Shown one piece after another: positions 52,216-61,586 of a DNA stretch of 64,000 nucleotides. How positions within the stretch are numbered: position 1 is the stretch's first letter; each line of letters begins with the position of its first letter. The notes under the pieces were generated by a model, which saw nothing but the letters and a program-made list of their open reading frames with translations, made no database searches and had not been told where the DNA came from. Source of the DNA: Moorena sp. SIOASIH (GTDB lineage Bacteria; Cyanobacteriota; Cyanobacteriia; Cyanobacteriales; Coleofasciculaceae); contig NZ_JAAHIH010000001.1 of the NCBI RefSeq assembly GCF_010671925.1, positions 997,053-1,061,052 of the forward strand, given 5' to 3'. A program made the position numbers and the translations under genes.

Positions 52216-54894
52216 TTAATTGACCACCGATGGCTTCAACTCATCTTCAGTGTCAGCACTGGTTGCCTTAAGGCCATTATCCGACAAGGGATTACGAGCC
52301 TCAATGAGTTTGATCGCACGACTGACACTTTCTGGCAGAATCACCACTAAACCACCATCAGCAACTTTATCCAAACCCCTCTCAATTGCCTCTGTTTCCC
52401 TGAGGATAATCTCATAGTTCGACTCGCGATTTTCCTGTCGTATGCCCTTACGAATTAACTCAGCTGCTTCACCACTGGGACGCCCTCGTAAGTCATCATC
52501 TTCTTTGATAATAATCCTGTCAAAGATTTTTGCTGAGAGTCGTCCCAGTTCAATAAAGTCTTCATCCCGGCGATCCCCAGGACCACCCACAACCCCAAAG
52601 CGCTCTCCGGGCCAGTTGCGCACAAAACTACCCAATGCCTCGTAACTAGCTGCATTGTGGGCATAATCCACTAGAGCATGGTAACTGCCAAGATTGAACA
52701 AATTCATTCGTCCGGGTGTCTGGTCTACAGAAGCCCGAAATGTGGTCAATGCCTTTCGAATGGCCTCAATCGAGACTCCTTGAGCAAAGGCAGCTAGACT
52801 CGCAGCTAGAGCATTAGCAATCATAAAAGGTGCCCGTCCCCCAATTGTCACTGGCACATTAACTGCCTGGTCAATCCGCAGGGTCCAATCCCCTTTGATG
52901 ATGGACAAATAACCATTTTCATAAACCGCCGCCAGACCACCACCACTGGTGTGATTTTTGACTAACTCATTCTCTGAGTTCATCGTGAAATAAGCCACTT
53001 GACCCTTGACCTTTTCTGCCATTGCTCTGACTAGGGGGTCATCAGCATTGAGGATAGCATAGCCCTTCGGACTCACCACTTCCGCCACAATACTCTTCAC
53101 CTTGGCCATCTGTTCAATGGTGTCGATATCTCCAATTCCCAAGTGGTCAGCAGAGACATTTAAAACCACCCCAATATCACATTTGTCAAAGGCCAAACCA
53201 GAACGCAGGATACCGCCCCGGGCAGTTTCCAGCACTGCCACCTCAACTGTAGGGTCTTTGAGAATTACCTGAGCACTTTGGGGTCCAGTGGTATCACCTT
53301 TTTCCACCAGATATTCATCAACGTAGATCCCATCTGTAGTGGTATAGCCCACAACCTTTCCAGTTTGGCGATAGATATGGGCAATTAAGCGGGTTGTCGT
53401 GGTTTTTCCGTTGGTACCTGTAATGGCGATGATGGGAATACGGTTAGGTTGCCCATTTGGGAAGAGCATATCTAGGACTGGTGCCGCCACATTTCGGGGC
53501 TGACCTTGACTAGGACAAACATGCATCCTAAAGCCAGGGGCAGCATTCACCTCAACCACCACCCCATCAGCTTCCCGTAAAGGCTTAGTGATATCGGAGG
53601 TGACAATATCAATGCCAGCAATATCTAGACCAATAATTTTGGCAACTCGCTCTGCCAGCCAGATAGTTTCTGGATGGATGTTGTCAGTGTGGTCTACAGC
53701 AATACCGCCAGTGCTGAGATTGGCAGTTTCCCGCAAGTAACAAACTTCCCCCTTTCTGGGTATACTGTCCAATCTGTACCCTTGCTTCTTCAAGACACTT
53801 TGACTGGTAGCGTCTACCACAATTTTAGTCAAGACATTGTCGTGTCCCTCACCGCGATGGGGATCAAGGTTAGTTTGGTCAATCAGTTCCTCAATCGTAG
53901 ACCTACCATTGCCCACTACATGGGCAGGGATACGCTCTGCTACCGCTACTACCTTGCCATTGACCACAAGAATCCGGTGGTCAAAACCTTTATAATAGCG
54001 CTCCACAATCACAGAGCGGGAGACTTCTTTGGCGGTCTTATAGGCAGTCTGGGCCTCTTCCCAGCTATTAATATCGAGGGTAATGCCTCGTCCATGATTC
54101 CCATTCAGGGGTTTAATCACAATCGGGTAGCCACCTACATACTCAATTGCCCCTTCCAACTCATCTAGGAATCGAATCGTTGTCCCCCGGGGAACCGGTA
54201 CACCAGCATCCCTCAGGATTTGTTTGGTACCTTCTTTATCACAAGCCAACTCAACCCCTAAAATCCCTGAATAATCACTCAATGTGGCTTGAATCCGCTT
54301 TTGGTGGACACCGTAGCCCAGTTGAATCATCGCTCTCGCGCTCAGCTGCATCCAGGGAATATCTCTGGCTTCGGCTTCCTTAACCAGGGATTGAGTGCTT
54401 GGTCCTAAAGCTGAATTATTAGCCAGTTCTTGTAAATCTTTCAGGTCTTGTTCTAATTCACTTTGGGGATAGGTTTGCTTATCAATGATGCTACGGCACA
54501 GCCGCACAGCTGCCCTAGCGGCATAACGACCCACCTGCTCATCAATGTATTCAAATATGACCTGGTAGACTCCTGGTGTCGCTGTTTCCCTAGTGCGACC
54601 AAATCCAACCCCCATGCCTGCCAGATCTTGTAGTTCTAGGGCAACGTGTTCAATGATGTGCCCCATCATGGTGCCTTTGGCAACCCGAGAAAGGAATCCC
54701 CCCCGGACACCAGGGGAACAGAAATGCTCTTCCAGACTGGGTAGGACAGTCTTTAGTCCCTTATAGAAGCCAGGAATCTCCTTGGAGGGGGTATTTGCCA
54801 ATTCCTCTAAATCGAGACGCATGACAATCAGTTTGTGATGTCCAATACTCCAATAATTAGGACCACGTAAAGTCTGGATTCTCAGAATTCTCAT
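52216..54894 (-). CDS. cphA: Cyanophycin synthetase
   Basis: An 892-residue CphA, the normal length for cyanobacteria. It joins aspartate and arginine into the nitrogen polymer cyanophycin. The N-terminal domain begins MRILRIQTLRGPNYWSI. An ATP-grasp domain follows (GGYPIVIKPLNGNHGRGITLDI, VVEVNAAPGFRMHVCPS). From residue ~490 a Mur-ligase-like domain starts with the P-loop GTNGKTTTT and includes VLNVSADHLGIGDIDT and VDYAHNAASYEAL. It lies downstream of cphB in the same orientation, but a terminator between them suggests separate transcripts. Confidence 0.96.
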   Translation of the reverse strand: MRILRIQTLRGPNYWSIGHHKLIVMRLDLEELANTPSKEIPGFYKGLKTVLPSLEEHFCSPGVRGGFLSRVAKGTMMGHIIEHVALELQDLAGMGVGFGRTRETATPGVYQVIFEYIDEQVGRYAARAAVRLCRSIIDKQTYPQSELEQDLKDLQELANNSALGPSTQSLVKEAEARDIPWMQLSARAMIQLGYGVHQKRIQATLSDYSGILGVELACDKEGTKQILRDAGVPVPRGTTIRFLDELEGAIEYVGGYPIVIKPLNGNHGRGITLDINSWEEAQTAYKTAKEVSRSVIVERYYKGFDHRILVVNGKVVAVAERIPAHVVGNGRSTIEELIDQTNLDPHRGEGHDNVLTKIVVDATSQSVLKKQGYRLDSIPRKGEVCYLRETANLSTGGIAVDHTDNIHPETIWLAERVAKIIGLDIAGIDIVTSDITKPLREADGVVVEVNAAPGFRMHVCPSQGQPRNVAAPVLDMLFPNGQPNRIPIIAITGTNGKTTTTRLIAHIYRQTGKVVGYTTTDGIYVDEYLVEKGDTTGPQSAQVILKDPTVEVAVLETARGGILRSGLAFDKCDIGVVLNVSADHLGIGDIDTIEQMAKVKSIVAEVVSPKGYAILNADDPLVRAMAEKVKGQVAYFTMNSENELVKNHTSGGGLAAVYENGYLSIIKGDWTLRIDQAVNVPVTIGGRAPFMIANALAASLAAFAQGVSIEAIRKALTTFRASVDQTPGRMNLFNLGSYHALVDYAHNAASYEALGSFVRNWPGERFGVVGGPGDRRDEDFIELGRLSAKIFDRIIIKEDDDLRGRPSGEAAELIRKGIRQENRESNYEIILRETEAIERGLDKVADGGLVVILPESVSRAIKLIEARNPLSDNGLKATSADTEDELKPSVVN

Positions 54895-55333
54895 ATCAAC
54901 TGAAACTTCGGTGGTGATGCTCGCTGAATGTGCAAGGAAGCCTAAAGACCCAATTTATCAAATAAAATCCGCCTTTATCGCCTACTTTGGCACTACTGTG
55001 GCACATTATTAGCCGATTCGCACGCTTGAAAACTCTAGCTCCAATCCGGGAATCAGGCGATCCGGTAGGCTGCTGATTACATTTGGGATAATCTTATTAT
55101 TATCAACCTTGGAGAGAAAAAAAACTGTTCACACAGAACAGTTTTTTCTAAATTATCCATAATTATCCATTGCAGCCAGCAGGTACTCAGATGAATTCCC
55201 CCAACTACAGTCATGAGGAAACCCCCTGATTAAGGCACTGCATCCCTTAGCACAGGGCAGGTCAAGCCATACTCAAAAGCGTGGTTATTGCGGTTTTTGT
55301 CTAGGATGGCGGTTGTTGTCCAGGAGGTAAGGT
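54895..55333. other. cphB-cphA intergenic region, candidate leader or small RNA
   Basis: A 439-base gap between cphB (upstream) and cphA. Besides the hairpin at 55121-55149, the segment 55150-55310 has mixed composition without heptamer repeats, unlike most gaps in this window. It could be a cphB 3' UTR or a short transcript ending at the hairpin. No known RNA family is recognised. Confidence 0.4.
55121..55149 (-). terminator. Terminator between cphB and cphA
   Basis: aaaaactgttc - acaca - gaacagttttt is a perfect stem with A-runs on one side and T-runs on the other, able to act in both directions. It would end transcripts arriving from cphB. Confidence 0.85.
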
Positions 55334-56203
55334 TTAGCTTTCTACTGCGAATAAGCAACGCTTCTGAAAGTGGTAGCGATCGCCATGACACAGAACATGC
55401 ACTCGCAGATTGTGGATACTGATCGGGTCGTTATGACCAATCTTAGGCTGGTTGGTGTAAGACATTTCCTTGGGATCAATAATTGTGACAGTGCCTTTAC
55501 CCATCACTTGTAACCAACCATTTTTTTCAAACAAAGCACAGGTATCTTCATCGATTCCAATCGCCAATCGCTCCGGATGTTCCGAAATAGCACTGATCAG
55601 GCGTGCCATACGATTCCGATGGTGGAAATGTTGATCGACAATCACCTCTGGAATGATTCCTAAGCCCATGGTTATATCCACCAAAGAACGATTAGGAAAC
55701 TCACCACTACCACCACCAGCAATCATGTGATGACCCATAACTGCAGCGCCAGCACTTGTCCCAGCTAGGGTAATCTCGCTTTGATGAACCCGCTGCCGAA
55801 CTTTTTCCATTAAGGGGGTATCGGCTAGTAGCCCGCATAAGCGTAGTTGGTCACCTCCAGTCATGAATACCCCGGTACAGATTTCCAAGTACTCTAGTAA
55901 GTCTTGGTTTTCTGCTTCAGAGCGATCGCGTATATCTAGCAACCGAATTTCCTCGGCTCCCATGTCTTCAAAGATGCGTTGATAGCGACTGCCAATCACG
56001 GTTGGTTCTCTGGAGGCTGAAGGGATAATGGCAAGGCGAGCATTAGTTCCTCCAGCACGCCGAAAAAAAGTTTGCAGGATCTCTCGTCCGTGAACTTTAT
56101 CTTCAGCGCCGCCGATTACCAAAATAGCTGGTTGAGTGGACTTAGGCATCCTCATTCTTTGCAATTGAGATTCTAACTGCTGCATTATATTAGTAATGGG
56201 CAT
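55334..56203 (-). CDS. cphB: Cyanophycinase
   Basis: A 289-residue CphB, a serine-type exopeptidase (peptidase family S51) releasing beta-Asp-Arg dipeptides from cyanophycin. The nucleophile motif is GTSAGAAVMG. Other conserved parts are AILVIGGAEDKVHGREIL, RLAIIPSASREP, GVFMTGGDQLRLCGLLADTPL and VIVDQHFHHRNRMARLISAI. The length agrees with the family. cphA lies downstream in the same direction, the common cyanobacterial arrangement. Confidence 0.96.
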   Translation of the reverse strand: MPITNIMQQLESQLQRMRMPKSTQPAILVIGGAEDKVHGREILQTFFRRAGGTNARLAIIPSASREPTVIGSRYQRIFEDMGAEEIRLLDIRDRSEAENQDLLEYLEICTGVFMTGGDQLRLCGLLADTPLMEKVRQRVHQSEITLAGTSAGAAVMGHHMIAGGGSGEFPNRSLVDITMGLGIIPEVIVDQHFHHRNRMARLISAISEHPERLAIGIDEDTCALFEKNGWLQVMGKGTVTIIDPKEMSYTNQPKIGHNDPISIHNLRVHVLCHGDRYHFQKRCLFAVES

Positions 56204-56399
56204 GAGGTGAGTTGAATACTTTTGAGTAGTGCTTTTTAGTTAAAATGCCACATTATAGCAATTTTTCAGTTGACTCCGTGATTTTTTAATGATATTTACG
56301 CATTATACCCTTACCATTTATGCATAATCACTGATTATGTATGTTAGCCTCTTCCCACAGGATTTTTAGCTCCAGACCCCTACCCTCCCTTAACTCCTT

Positions 56400-57104
56400 G
56401 TGCGATTTGACATTATCACTCTGTTTCCGGATTTCTTCACCTCTCCCCTGAGTTCAGGGCTACTTGGTAAGGCGCTCCTCAAACAAATTGCCGAAGTGCA
56501 TCTAATCAACCCCCGAGACTTTGCTACTGACAAGCATCGACGAGTTGATGATGAGCCTTACGGTGGTGGCGTGGGGATGTTGATGAAACCAGAGCCGATT
56601 TTTGCGGCTGTAGAGTCTTTACCCATTTTACCACAGCGTGATGTCATCTTAATGACCCCCCAGGGGCAACCCATGAAACAGGGATTGTTAAAAGAATTGG
56701 CCACAGGTTATGATCAGCTGGTGATAATTTGTGGACACTACGAAGGTGTGGATGAGCGGGTATTACACTTAGTCACCCGAGAGGTATCACTGGGGGATTT
56801 TGTCTTAACCTGTGGAGAAATCCCAGCCCTAGCTATGATTAACGGTGTCACCCGGTTGCTACCAGGAACAGTAGGCAAAGCCGAATCCCTTAAATTAGAA
56901 AGCTTTGAAGCGGGGTTACTGGACTATCCTCAGTACACAAGACCTGCTGAGTTTCGGGGATGGAAGGTTCCAGAGGTTCTGTTATCAGGACATCATGGGG
57001 AAATTGACCGCTGGCGTAAAGAACAGCAAATTCAGAGAACCAAAGAACGCCGTCCTGATTTGTTTGATCAATCCCTAACAAAGGGAACAGGGAGTAGGGA
57101 GTAG
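56400..57104 (+). CDS. trmD: tRNA (guanine-N1)-methyltransferase
   Basis: A 234-residue TrmD, which methylates G37 of tRNAs with S-adenosylmethionine and protects the reading frame. Family landmarks are MRFDIITLFPDFF, KHRRVDDEPYGGGVGMLMKPEPI, LMTPQGQPMKQ, VIICGHYEGVDERV and SLGDFVLTCGEIPALAMINGVTRLLPG (the trefoil-knot SAM site). It starts with GTG. The last eight or so residues (TKGTGSRE) are translated from a gggagta-type heptamer array, so the repeat has supplied the stop. Confidence 0.95.
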   Translation: MRFDIITLFPDFFTSPLSSGLLGKALLKQIAEVHLINPRDFATDKHRRVDDEPYGGGVGMLMKPEPIFAAVESLPILPQRDVILMTPQGQPMKQGLLKELATGYDQLVIICGHYEGVDERVLHLVTREVSLGDFVLTCGEIPALAMINGVTRLLPGTVGKAESLKLESFEAGLLDYPQYTRPAEFRGWKVPEVLLSGHHGEIDRWRKEQQIQRTKERRPDLFDQSLTKGTGSRE

Positions 57105-57342
57105 GGAATTAAGAATTAAGAATTTAGAATTTAGAATTTAGAATTGGGAATCGGGAATCGGGAATTGGGAATCGGGAATCGGGAGTAGGGAATCGGGAAT
57201 CGTAAGCACTCAGCTTATGGGTTAGGTCCGATGCGTCGAAGCCTGTGCCACGATACTTGAGGTGCCAACGGCTGATAGCTGATAGCTGATAGCTGATAGC
57301 TGATAGCTGATAGCTGATAGCTGATAGCTGATAGCTGAATGC
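57105..57342. repeat. aatttag, gggaatc and agctgat heptamers
   Basis: A block of several heptamers between trmD and the convergent permease remnant: aagaatt/aatttag (57105-57142), gggaatc (57146-57202), a gcctgtgccacgatacttgag fragment and about ten agctgat units (57272-57335). Confidence 0.88.
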
Positions 57343-57903
57343 TTAGGCTCCCACTAAGGCAAACTTGAGGATAAATACTGTTGCCAAAATCCACATGGCA
57401 ATTGTTGTTTCGTGAACTTTACCCTGAAAAGCTTTCAACAGAGGAAAGGTTATTAAACCGACAGCTAAGCCATCAGCAATGGAGTAACTTAAAGGCATGA
57501 TCAAGATGGTGAGAAATGAGGGAATTGACTCGGCTGGATCGTCCCAATGGATTTTTCTAACACTTCCGATCATCAACACTCCAACCATGACTAAGGCTGG
57601 TGCTGTGGCAAAGCTGGGAATGGCCGATAGAAAGGGAATGAAAACTATCGATAGGGCAAATAAAATGGCAGTCACAACGGCAGTCAAACCAGTGCGTCCC
57701 CCTTCCAATAGTCCTGAGGCCGACTCAATATAGGTTGTTACTGTAGATGTGCCTAAGATTGCCCCAGCAGTAGTACCGATTGCATCCGCCATAAAGGCTC
57801 GCGACCCATGGGCAAATTGCCCCTTTTGATTGATATAACCGGCTTTGACTCCCAGTCCAGTTAGGGTAATCAATCTGCTGCTAGCATAGTAGTTTTTTGC
57901 CAA
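57343..57903 (-). pseudogene. Purine permease (AzgA/NCS2-like), C-terminal remnant
   Basis: 186 residues matching the C-terminal part of AzgA-type adenine/guanine permeases: AHGSRAFMADAIGTTAGAILGTSTVTTYIESASGLLEGGRTGLTAVVTA, followed by membrane segments IFIP, LVMVGVLMIG and the closing AMWILATVFILKFAL. Full-length members have about 450-480 residues with twelve or more membrane spans, so the N-terminal half or more is missing. Sequence to the right is unrelated, hence a 5' truncation. An ATG is present, but a functional product is unlikely. Confidence 0.8.
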
Positions 57904-57934
57904 ATGCGATCGCGTAATCTAAATCTGTAACCTC

Positions 57935-58060
57935 GGCGTTGCGTCAGTCTTTGAATGAATAGGAGTAGAGTGGGCATCCTGCCCGCCCCAAAAGTACGCC
58001 GAACAGGCAAGATGCCTATTCCACCTCACTCTTAAAATCATTCCATTATTAAGCAACGCT
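57935..58060. mobile_element. 126-bp MITE with 8-bp target-site duplication (unexpanded form)
   Basis: Ends ggcgttgcg / agcaacgct are flanked exactly by GTAACCTC at 57927-57934 and 58061-58068. In inverse orientation its sequence (gcgttgcttaataatgg, aggcatcttgcctgttc, aggatgcccac, tcctattcatt) is that of the element at 2327-2717, but without the 17/19-bp array. Confidence 0.85.
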
Positions 58061-58099
58061 GTAACCTCTGCTGGCTCCAATCTATCCTTTGAGAATAGA

Positions 58100-58369
58100 T
58101 TAGGGTTTACCTGAAATAACAACACGACCAACACCTACCACAAAACCGCCAACTGCTGTGACCAAAATGCCGATCAATGTCCAAATTTGTGCCTTGGTTG
58201 AACCTTTTAATTCTTTGACATCCGTTGCGATCGCGTCTACTTGTGTCTCTACTTTTATTAGTCTTTCGTTTATCTTGTTCACATCTTTTTGAAGGCTGTC
58301 TAGCTTCCCGTTTATGTCTTTCAATACTTCCTCTAAGGAGTAAGTAATTGTTATGGGGGTCTCGCTCAT
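58100..58369 (-). CDS. Small coiled-coil membrane protein
   Basis: An 89-residue protein: an N-terminal coiled-coil (LEEVLKDINGKLDSLQKDVNKINERLIKVETQVDAIATDVKELKG) and one C-terminal transmembrane helix (IWTLIGILVTAVGGFVVGVGRVV). Similar short proteins are common in cyanobacteria and resemble bacteriophage holin-associated (DUF1640/XhlA-like) or CcmA-like coiled-coil membrane proteins. Function is unknown. It is unlinked to its neighbours. Confidence 0.7.
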   Translation of the reverse strand: MSETPITITYSLEEVLKDINGKLDSLQKDVNKINERLIKVETQVDAIATDVKELKGSTKAQIWTLIGILVTAVGGFVVGVGRVVISGKP

Positions 58370-58648
58370 GGGTTAAACTCCTAATTGATTATTGATCATG
58401 TCATATACCCTTAACTTTTGTTGCCAATTTTTTAAATTATACCAAGTTATTGTAGAATAGCTTAGATCGGTAAGACTGGATCCAAATAATTTCGCTGAGG
58501 TACTTATAGCGTTTTTGGCAGTTATGAGGTACAGTCCTCTTTGAGGCTGACTCTCTTCAAACCATCTTTACTATTGCTAGCATGCCTATTGCCTATTGCC
58601 TTAAAAGGATAAGCAATGTTGCTCAAACGTTGCTGATAATTGCTATCT
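58370..58648. mobile_element. MITE (tagcgttt ends) in the leader of the SET-domain gene
   Basis: From about 58508 (tatagcgtttttggcagttatgaggtac) to ~58644 (gataattgctat). Its right half (ccttaaaaggataagcaatg) is shared with the element at 62561-62725. The rest of the gap holds no recognisable feature. Confidence 0.65.
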
Positions 58649-59146
58649 ATGGATGACTTGGTGAAAAACTATATGGATGAAAAACCCCTAAACGTTGCAT
58701 CATGGGCCGAGCTCCGGGAGTGTCGTAAAACTGGGAGCAAATCCCTACACACCACTGTCGAGTTTATGCCCGGACAGGTAATCTGTAAATTTGGTGCAAA
58801 AAAGAGCCTAGCTCAGCCCAATTATTTAACTGTCCAAATTGGCGATCGCCAACATATTATGCTCGACCCAGAGTTTTTGCAGTATATCAATCATAGCTGC
58901 GCTCCTAATGTATTTTTCGCTCCGAGCGATCGCGTTTTGAAGGCCATAACTAAAATTAAAATTGGCGAGGAACTGACTTTATTCTATCCATCTACAGAAT
59001 GGTCGATGGATAGAGAATTTGATTGTATTTGTCAAAGCAAAGATTGCTTGGGGACTATTCGAGGTGCCGCCTACTTAGCCTTAGATATTTTAACAAAATA
59101 CAAACTCGCGCAGCATATACAACAGCGCTTGGCTAAAGGACCTTGA
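58649..59146 (+). CDS. SET-domain protein (putative lysine methyltransferase)
   Basis: A 165-residue SET-domain protein. The active-site pseudoknot segment YINHSCAPNVFF, followed by IKIGEELTLFYPSTEW and the post-SET-type Cys cluster FDCICQSKDCLG, are clear. In eukaryotes these enzymes methylate lysines of histones and other proteins, and bacterial members are scattered and often horizontally acquired. The start at 58649 (MDDLVKNYMDEKP) is chosen over an upstream TTG. It precedes a SAM-dependent methyltransferase in the same orientation, so the two may act in one pathway. Confidence 0.85.
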   Translation: MDDLVKNYMDEKPLNVASWAELRECRKTGSKSLHTTVEFMPGQVICKFGAKKSLAQPNYLTVQIGDRQHIMLDPEFLQYINHSCAPNVFFAPSDRVLKAITKIKIGEELTLFYPSTEWSMDREFDCICQSKDCLGTIRGAAYLALDILTKYKLAQHIQQRLAKGP

Positions 59147-59214
59147 TGTCTTAAAATTTGCTTGATCAACAGTTTTAATAAACAGTCTTAAATAAAAGCG
59201 GGAGAGCTACCATT

Positions 59215-59943
59215 ATGAATAAATACGATAACATTGCCGAGTATTATGACTCCACTATGAAGAGTGGGTATTACGACTATCCGAAAGAAGCTCAGTCCCT
59301 CGACTCTATCCTCAAAGGTCGGAAAAAACTTCTCGAAATAGGGGTGGGAACGGGATTGCTTGCAGAAAAACTGCTGGAATTAGATCCCAGCTATGAGATA
59401 ACTGGAATAGATTTTAGTCCTGCTATGTTAGAACGGAGTAAAGCTCGTTTGGGAAATCGGGCAAAGGTAGTAGAAGGTAATGTGTTATCAATGGATCTAC
59501 AGGAATCTTTTGATGGAATATATTCCCATGGGGGTCCGGCAGGTGTATGTCGGGTTGGTAAGGATTACCACTTATACAGTTTTCTGCCCAATTTTGAGGA
59601 CACCGTTAAAATGTTAGACAATATTGCCCGCCATTTAGTTGACGGAGGCTTGTTTGTACTTAACATTCAAGCCGAAGAAATTGATGCAGATGGCGAGCAA
59701 GACATTGGCAACGGCATTGTTTACGCTCAGCAAAAGCATCTCGCTTTCCTAGACAATCAAGAAATGTACTTTTGGGAAACAGATTATCGTTTCAAAAAAG
59801 AAGGTGAAATAGTGGCGAGCGATCGCCATAAGTTCTTAATGGTGTACGGCCAACTTCTAGAAGATACGATGAAGGCGGCAGGGTTTAAGTTAAAAGAGGC
59901 GACTCCCGACGATTTATATATGGTTTACCAAAAAGTGATGTAA
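59215..59943 (+). CDS. Class I SAM-dependent methyltransferase
   Basis: A 242-residue methyltransferase with motif I (LLEIGVGTGLLAEKL), the acidic motif II (ITGIDFSPAMLERSKARL) and post-I VVEGNVLSMDL. The C-terminal VDGGLFVLNIQAEE is followed by a beta-rich part. It resembles small-molecule methyltransferases rather than RNA or protein ones, but the substrate is not predictable. A good ribosome site (gcgggagagctacc) precedes the ATG. It follows the SET gene by 68 bases and precedes the PLP decarboxylase. Confidence 0.87.
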   Translation: MNKYDNIAEYYDSTMKSGYYDYPKEAQSLDSILKGRKKLLEIGVGTGLLAEKLLELDPSYEITGIDFSPAMLERSKARLGNRAKVVEGNVLSMDLQESFDGIYSHGGPAGVCRVGKDYHLYSFLPNFEDTVKMLDNIARHLVDGGLFVLNIQAEEIDADGEQDIGNGIVYAQQKHLAFLDNQEMYFWETDYRFKKEGEIVASDRHKFLMVYGQLLEDTMKAAGFKLKEATPDDLYMVYQKVM

Positions 59944-60209
59944 AAGCAAGTTTGAGGTAAGCATTCAACCGTCAGCCGTGAGCTAAAAGCTCACGCTACG
60001 CGAACAGCCGTCAGCTTATTTTATTCAAAAGCTGTTCGGTGTAGCGTGCGCTATGGGCATAAACTGTTCAGTGTAGCGTGGCCACAGGCCTTTGGCTGAT
60101 AGCTGATACGCGACACGCTAATAGCTGATAGCTGATAGCTGAATGCTTACAGTTTGAGTGCGACGCAACGAGAACAAATTATTCACAACAATTAAGATTT
60201 GGCAGTAGC
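59944..60209. repeat. Palindromic gtgtagcgtggccac units and agctgat heptamers
   Basis: Mixed copies of gtcagccgtgagctaaaagctcacgc palindromes (59973-60001), gtgtagcgtgcgctatgg units (60032-60110) and agctgat heptamers (60120-60142). No gene is present. Confidence 0.7.
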
Positions 60210-61433
60210 ATGATCTCAAAAGACGATAACAACCAAGAAATAAAAGATGGATGGCGAGATGATGTAGCTGAATTTAGAAATTGGATGAAAATTCTTCCAA
60301 CTATTCCTGAGAAATTGTTTAAGATTGCCAGTGATATTCCCACCCCGGCACTGGTGTACGACCTAGATGCCATCACTGACACTGTAACCGCTTTACGAAA
60401 CGACCTCAGACAAATTCCGAATATTGAGCTTTGTTTGGCTGTTAAAGCAAACCGCTGCCAATCTGTGTTGCGTCATATGGCTAAACTTGGGCTAGGAGCA
60501 GACATTACCACCATACAAGAGCTAGATGCTGCCATGGCAGCAGGGCTGTGGCCAATCTACTCTACAGCACCAGGCTTCTCAGTTGCCGACCTTAAGCGTT
60601 TGGCAACTGAGGGTGTGATTCCAGATTTGTGCAGTTTGTCTCAGTTGCGTGTCTGGTGTGAAAGCGCTAACCCAGACAAAAGAGTTGGGCTTCGACTTCG
60701 CCTTCCTTTTCACGAAGATTCCAAGGCTAAGAATGTAGTAACCAGGTGGAGTAGATTTGGAGTTGATCCAAAAGATTCTGCTCTACACAGCCTAATACAA
60801 ACCCATAAGCTTGAGGTCGTCCATCTTCATGTTCATGAAGGTGAAACTTTTTCAGAAGCAGATCTACATCAGACCCTTGATTTGCTAGTATCTTGCTTGG
60901 AAATCTTTCCTAAAGTTGAAGTGCTCAATCTCGGCGGCGGTTGGGCTTACCTGTTCCATCTGCAAAAACCTGAAGCACAACGGGTTTGGAATCTAGTAAA
61001 TAAAACCATTACTCGTATCAACAACCAGCGCCAGCAACCAGTGCGGCTTGTGATTGAGCCAGGAATGCTATTGACTATGATGGCGGGCTACCTGGTTGCG
61101 GAGGTCAAAGCAGCAGACGATCATCCCTCTGGGCATCGCATTGTGGTTTTGGATACCTCTGCTTGGAACTTGATGTTCTGGGCACCATGTCCAGCAGTTG
61201 CTCAGATCCCTTTCCGAGAAGGACCTATGTTGGTGCATGACCTGGCAGGTTGTACCTGTTATGAGACAGATTATTTTTGTCTTAACGAAAAGATGGCAAG
61301 AGTAGAGGTTGGTGACCGCGTGATCCTGAATGCATCGGGTGCCTACACGAGCAGTGTGGCACGGAGTCTGCATGGACTACCAATACCGAAAGAGTTTGTC
61401 ATTCGCGACAACCGTCTAAGCCTGGTTGACTGA
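60210..61433 (+). CDS. Type III PLP-dependent decarboxylase (ODC/DapDC fold)
   Basis: A 407-residue enzyme with the two-domain alanine-racemase/decarboxylase fold. The PLP lysine lies in LAVKANRCQ. Conserved parts are TPALVYDLDAI, HLHVHEG, LNLGGGWAYLF (phosphate loop), LVIEPGMLL and the active-site AGCTCYETDYF cysteine motif. The family decarboxylates amino acids such as ornithine, lysine or meso-diaminopimelate. Substrate is unclear, and the context (methyltransferases, type II thioesterase) suggests specialised metabolism. The start at 60210 (MISKDDNNQE) is plausible. Confidence 0.87.
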   Translation: MISKDDNNQEIKDGWRDDVAEFRNWMKILPTIPEKLFKIASDIPTPALVYDLDAITDTVTALRNDLRQIPNIELCLAVKANRCQSVLRHMAKLGLGADITTIQELDAAMAAGLWPIYSTAPGFSVADLKRLATEGVIPDLCSLSQLRVWCESANPDKRVGLRLRLPFHEDSKAKNVVTRWSRFGVDPKDSALHSLIQTHKLEVVHLHVHEGETFSEADLHQTLDLLVSCLEIFPKVEVLNLGGGWAYLFHLQKPEAQRVWNLVNKTITRINNQRQQPVRLVIEPGMLLTMMAGYLVAEVKAADDHPSGHRIVVLDTSAWNLMFWAPCPAVAQIPFREGPMLVHDLAGCTCYETDYFCLNEKMARVEVGDRVILNASGAYTSSVARSLHGLPIPKEFVIRDNRLSLVD

Positions 61434-61586
61434 TCATATTGGGTGAGCAAAAAAAAGTGTCTCGAATTACTAGACCTGTGATGAAAATAGAAGCTCAAAC
61501 CTCGAAGCAGGGAATAAAAAGCTGGTCAAAGGCTTTTGCTCCCCGCTCCCTCACCAGACAGGGATTTCAAGGAAAGACCCAAGGAA

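Noticed and set aside
55150..55310. 6S RNA or another known RNA between cphB and cphA
   Set aside because: I could not identify the conserved sequence or structure of any known RNA family, so it is kept only as a low-confidence candidate.
57343..57903. Intact small membrane protein
   Set aside because: The sequence is only the C-terminal part of a purine permease; about 270 N-terminal residues are missing.
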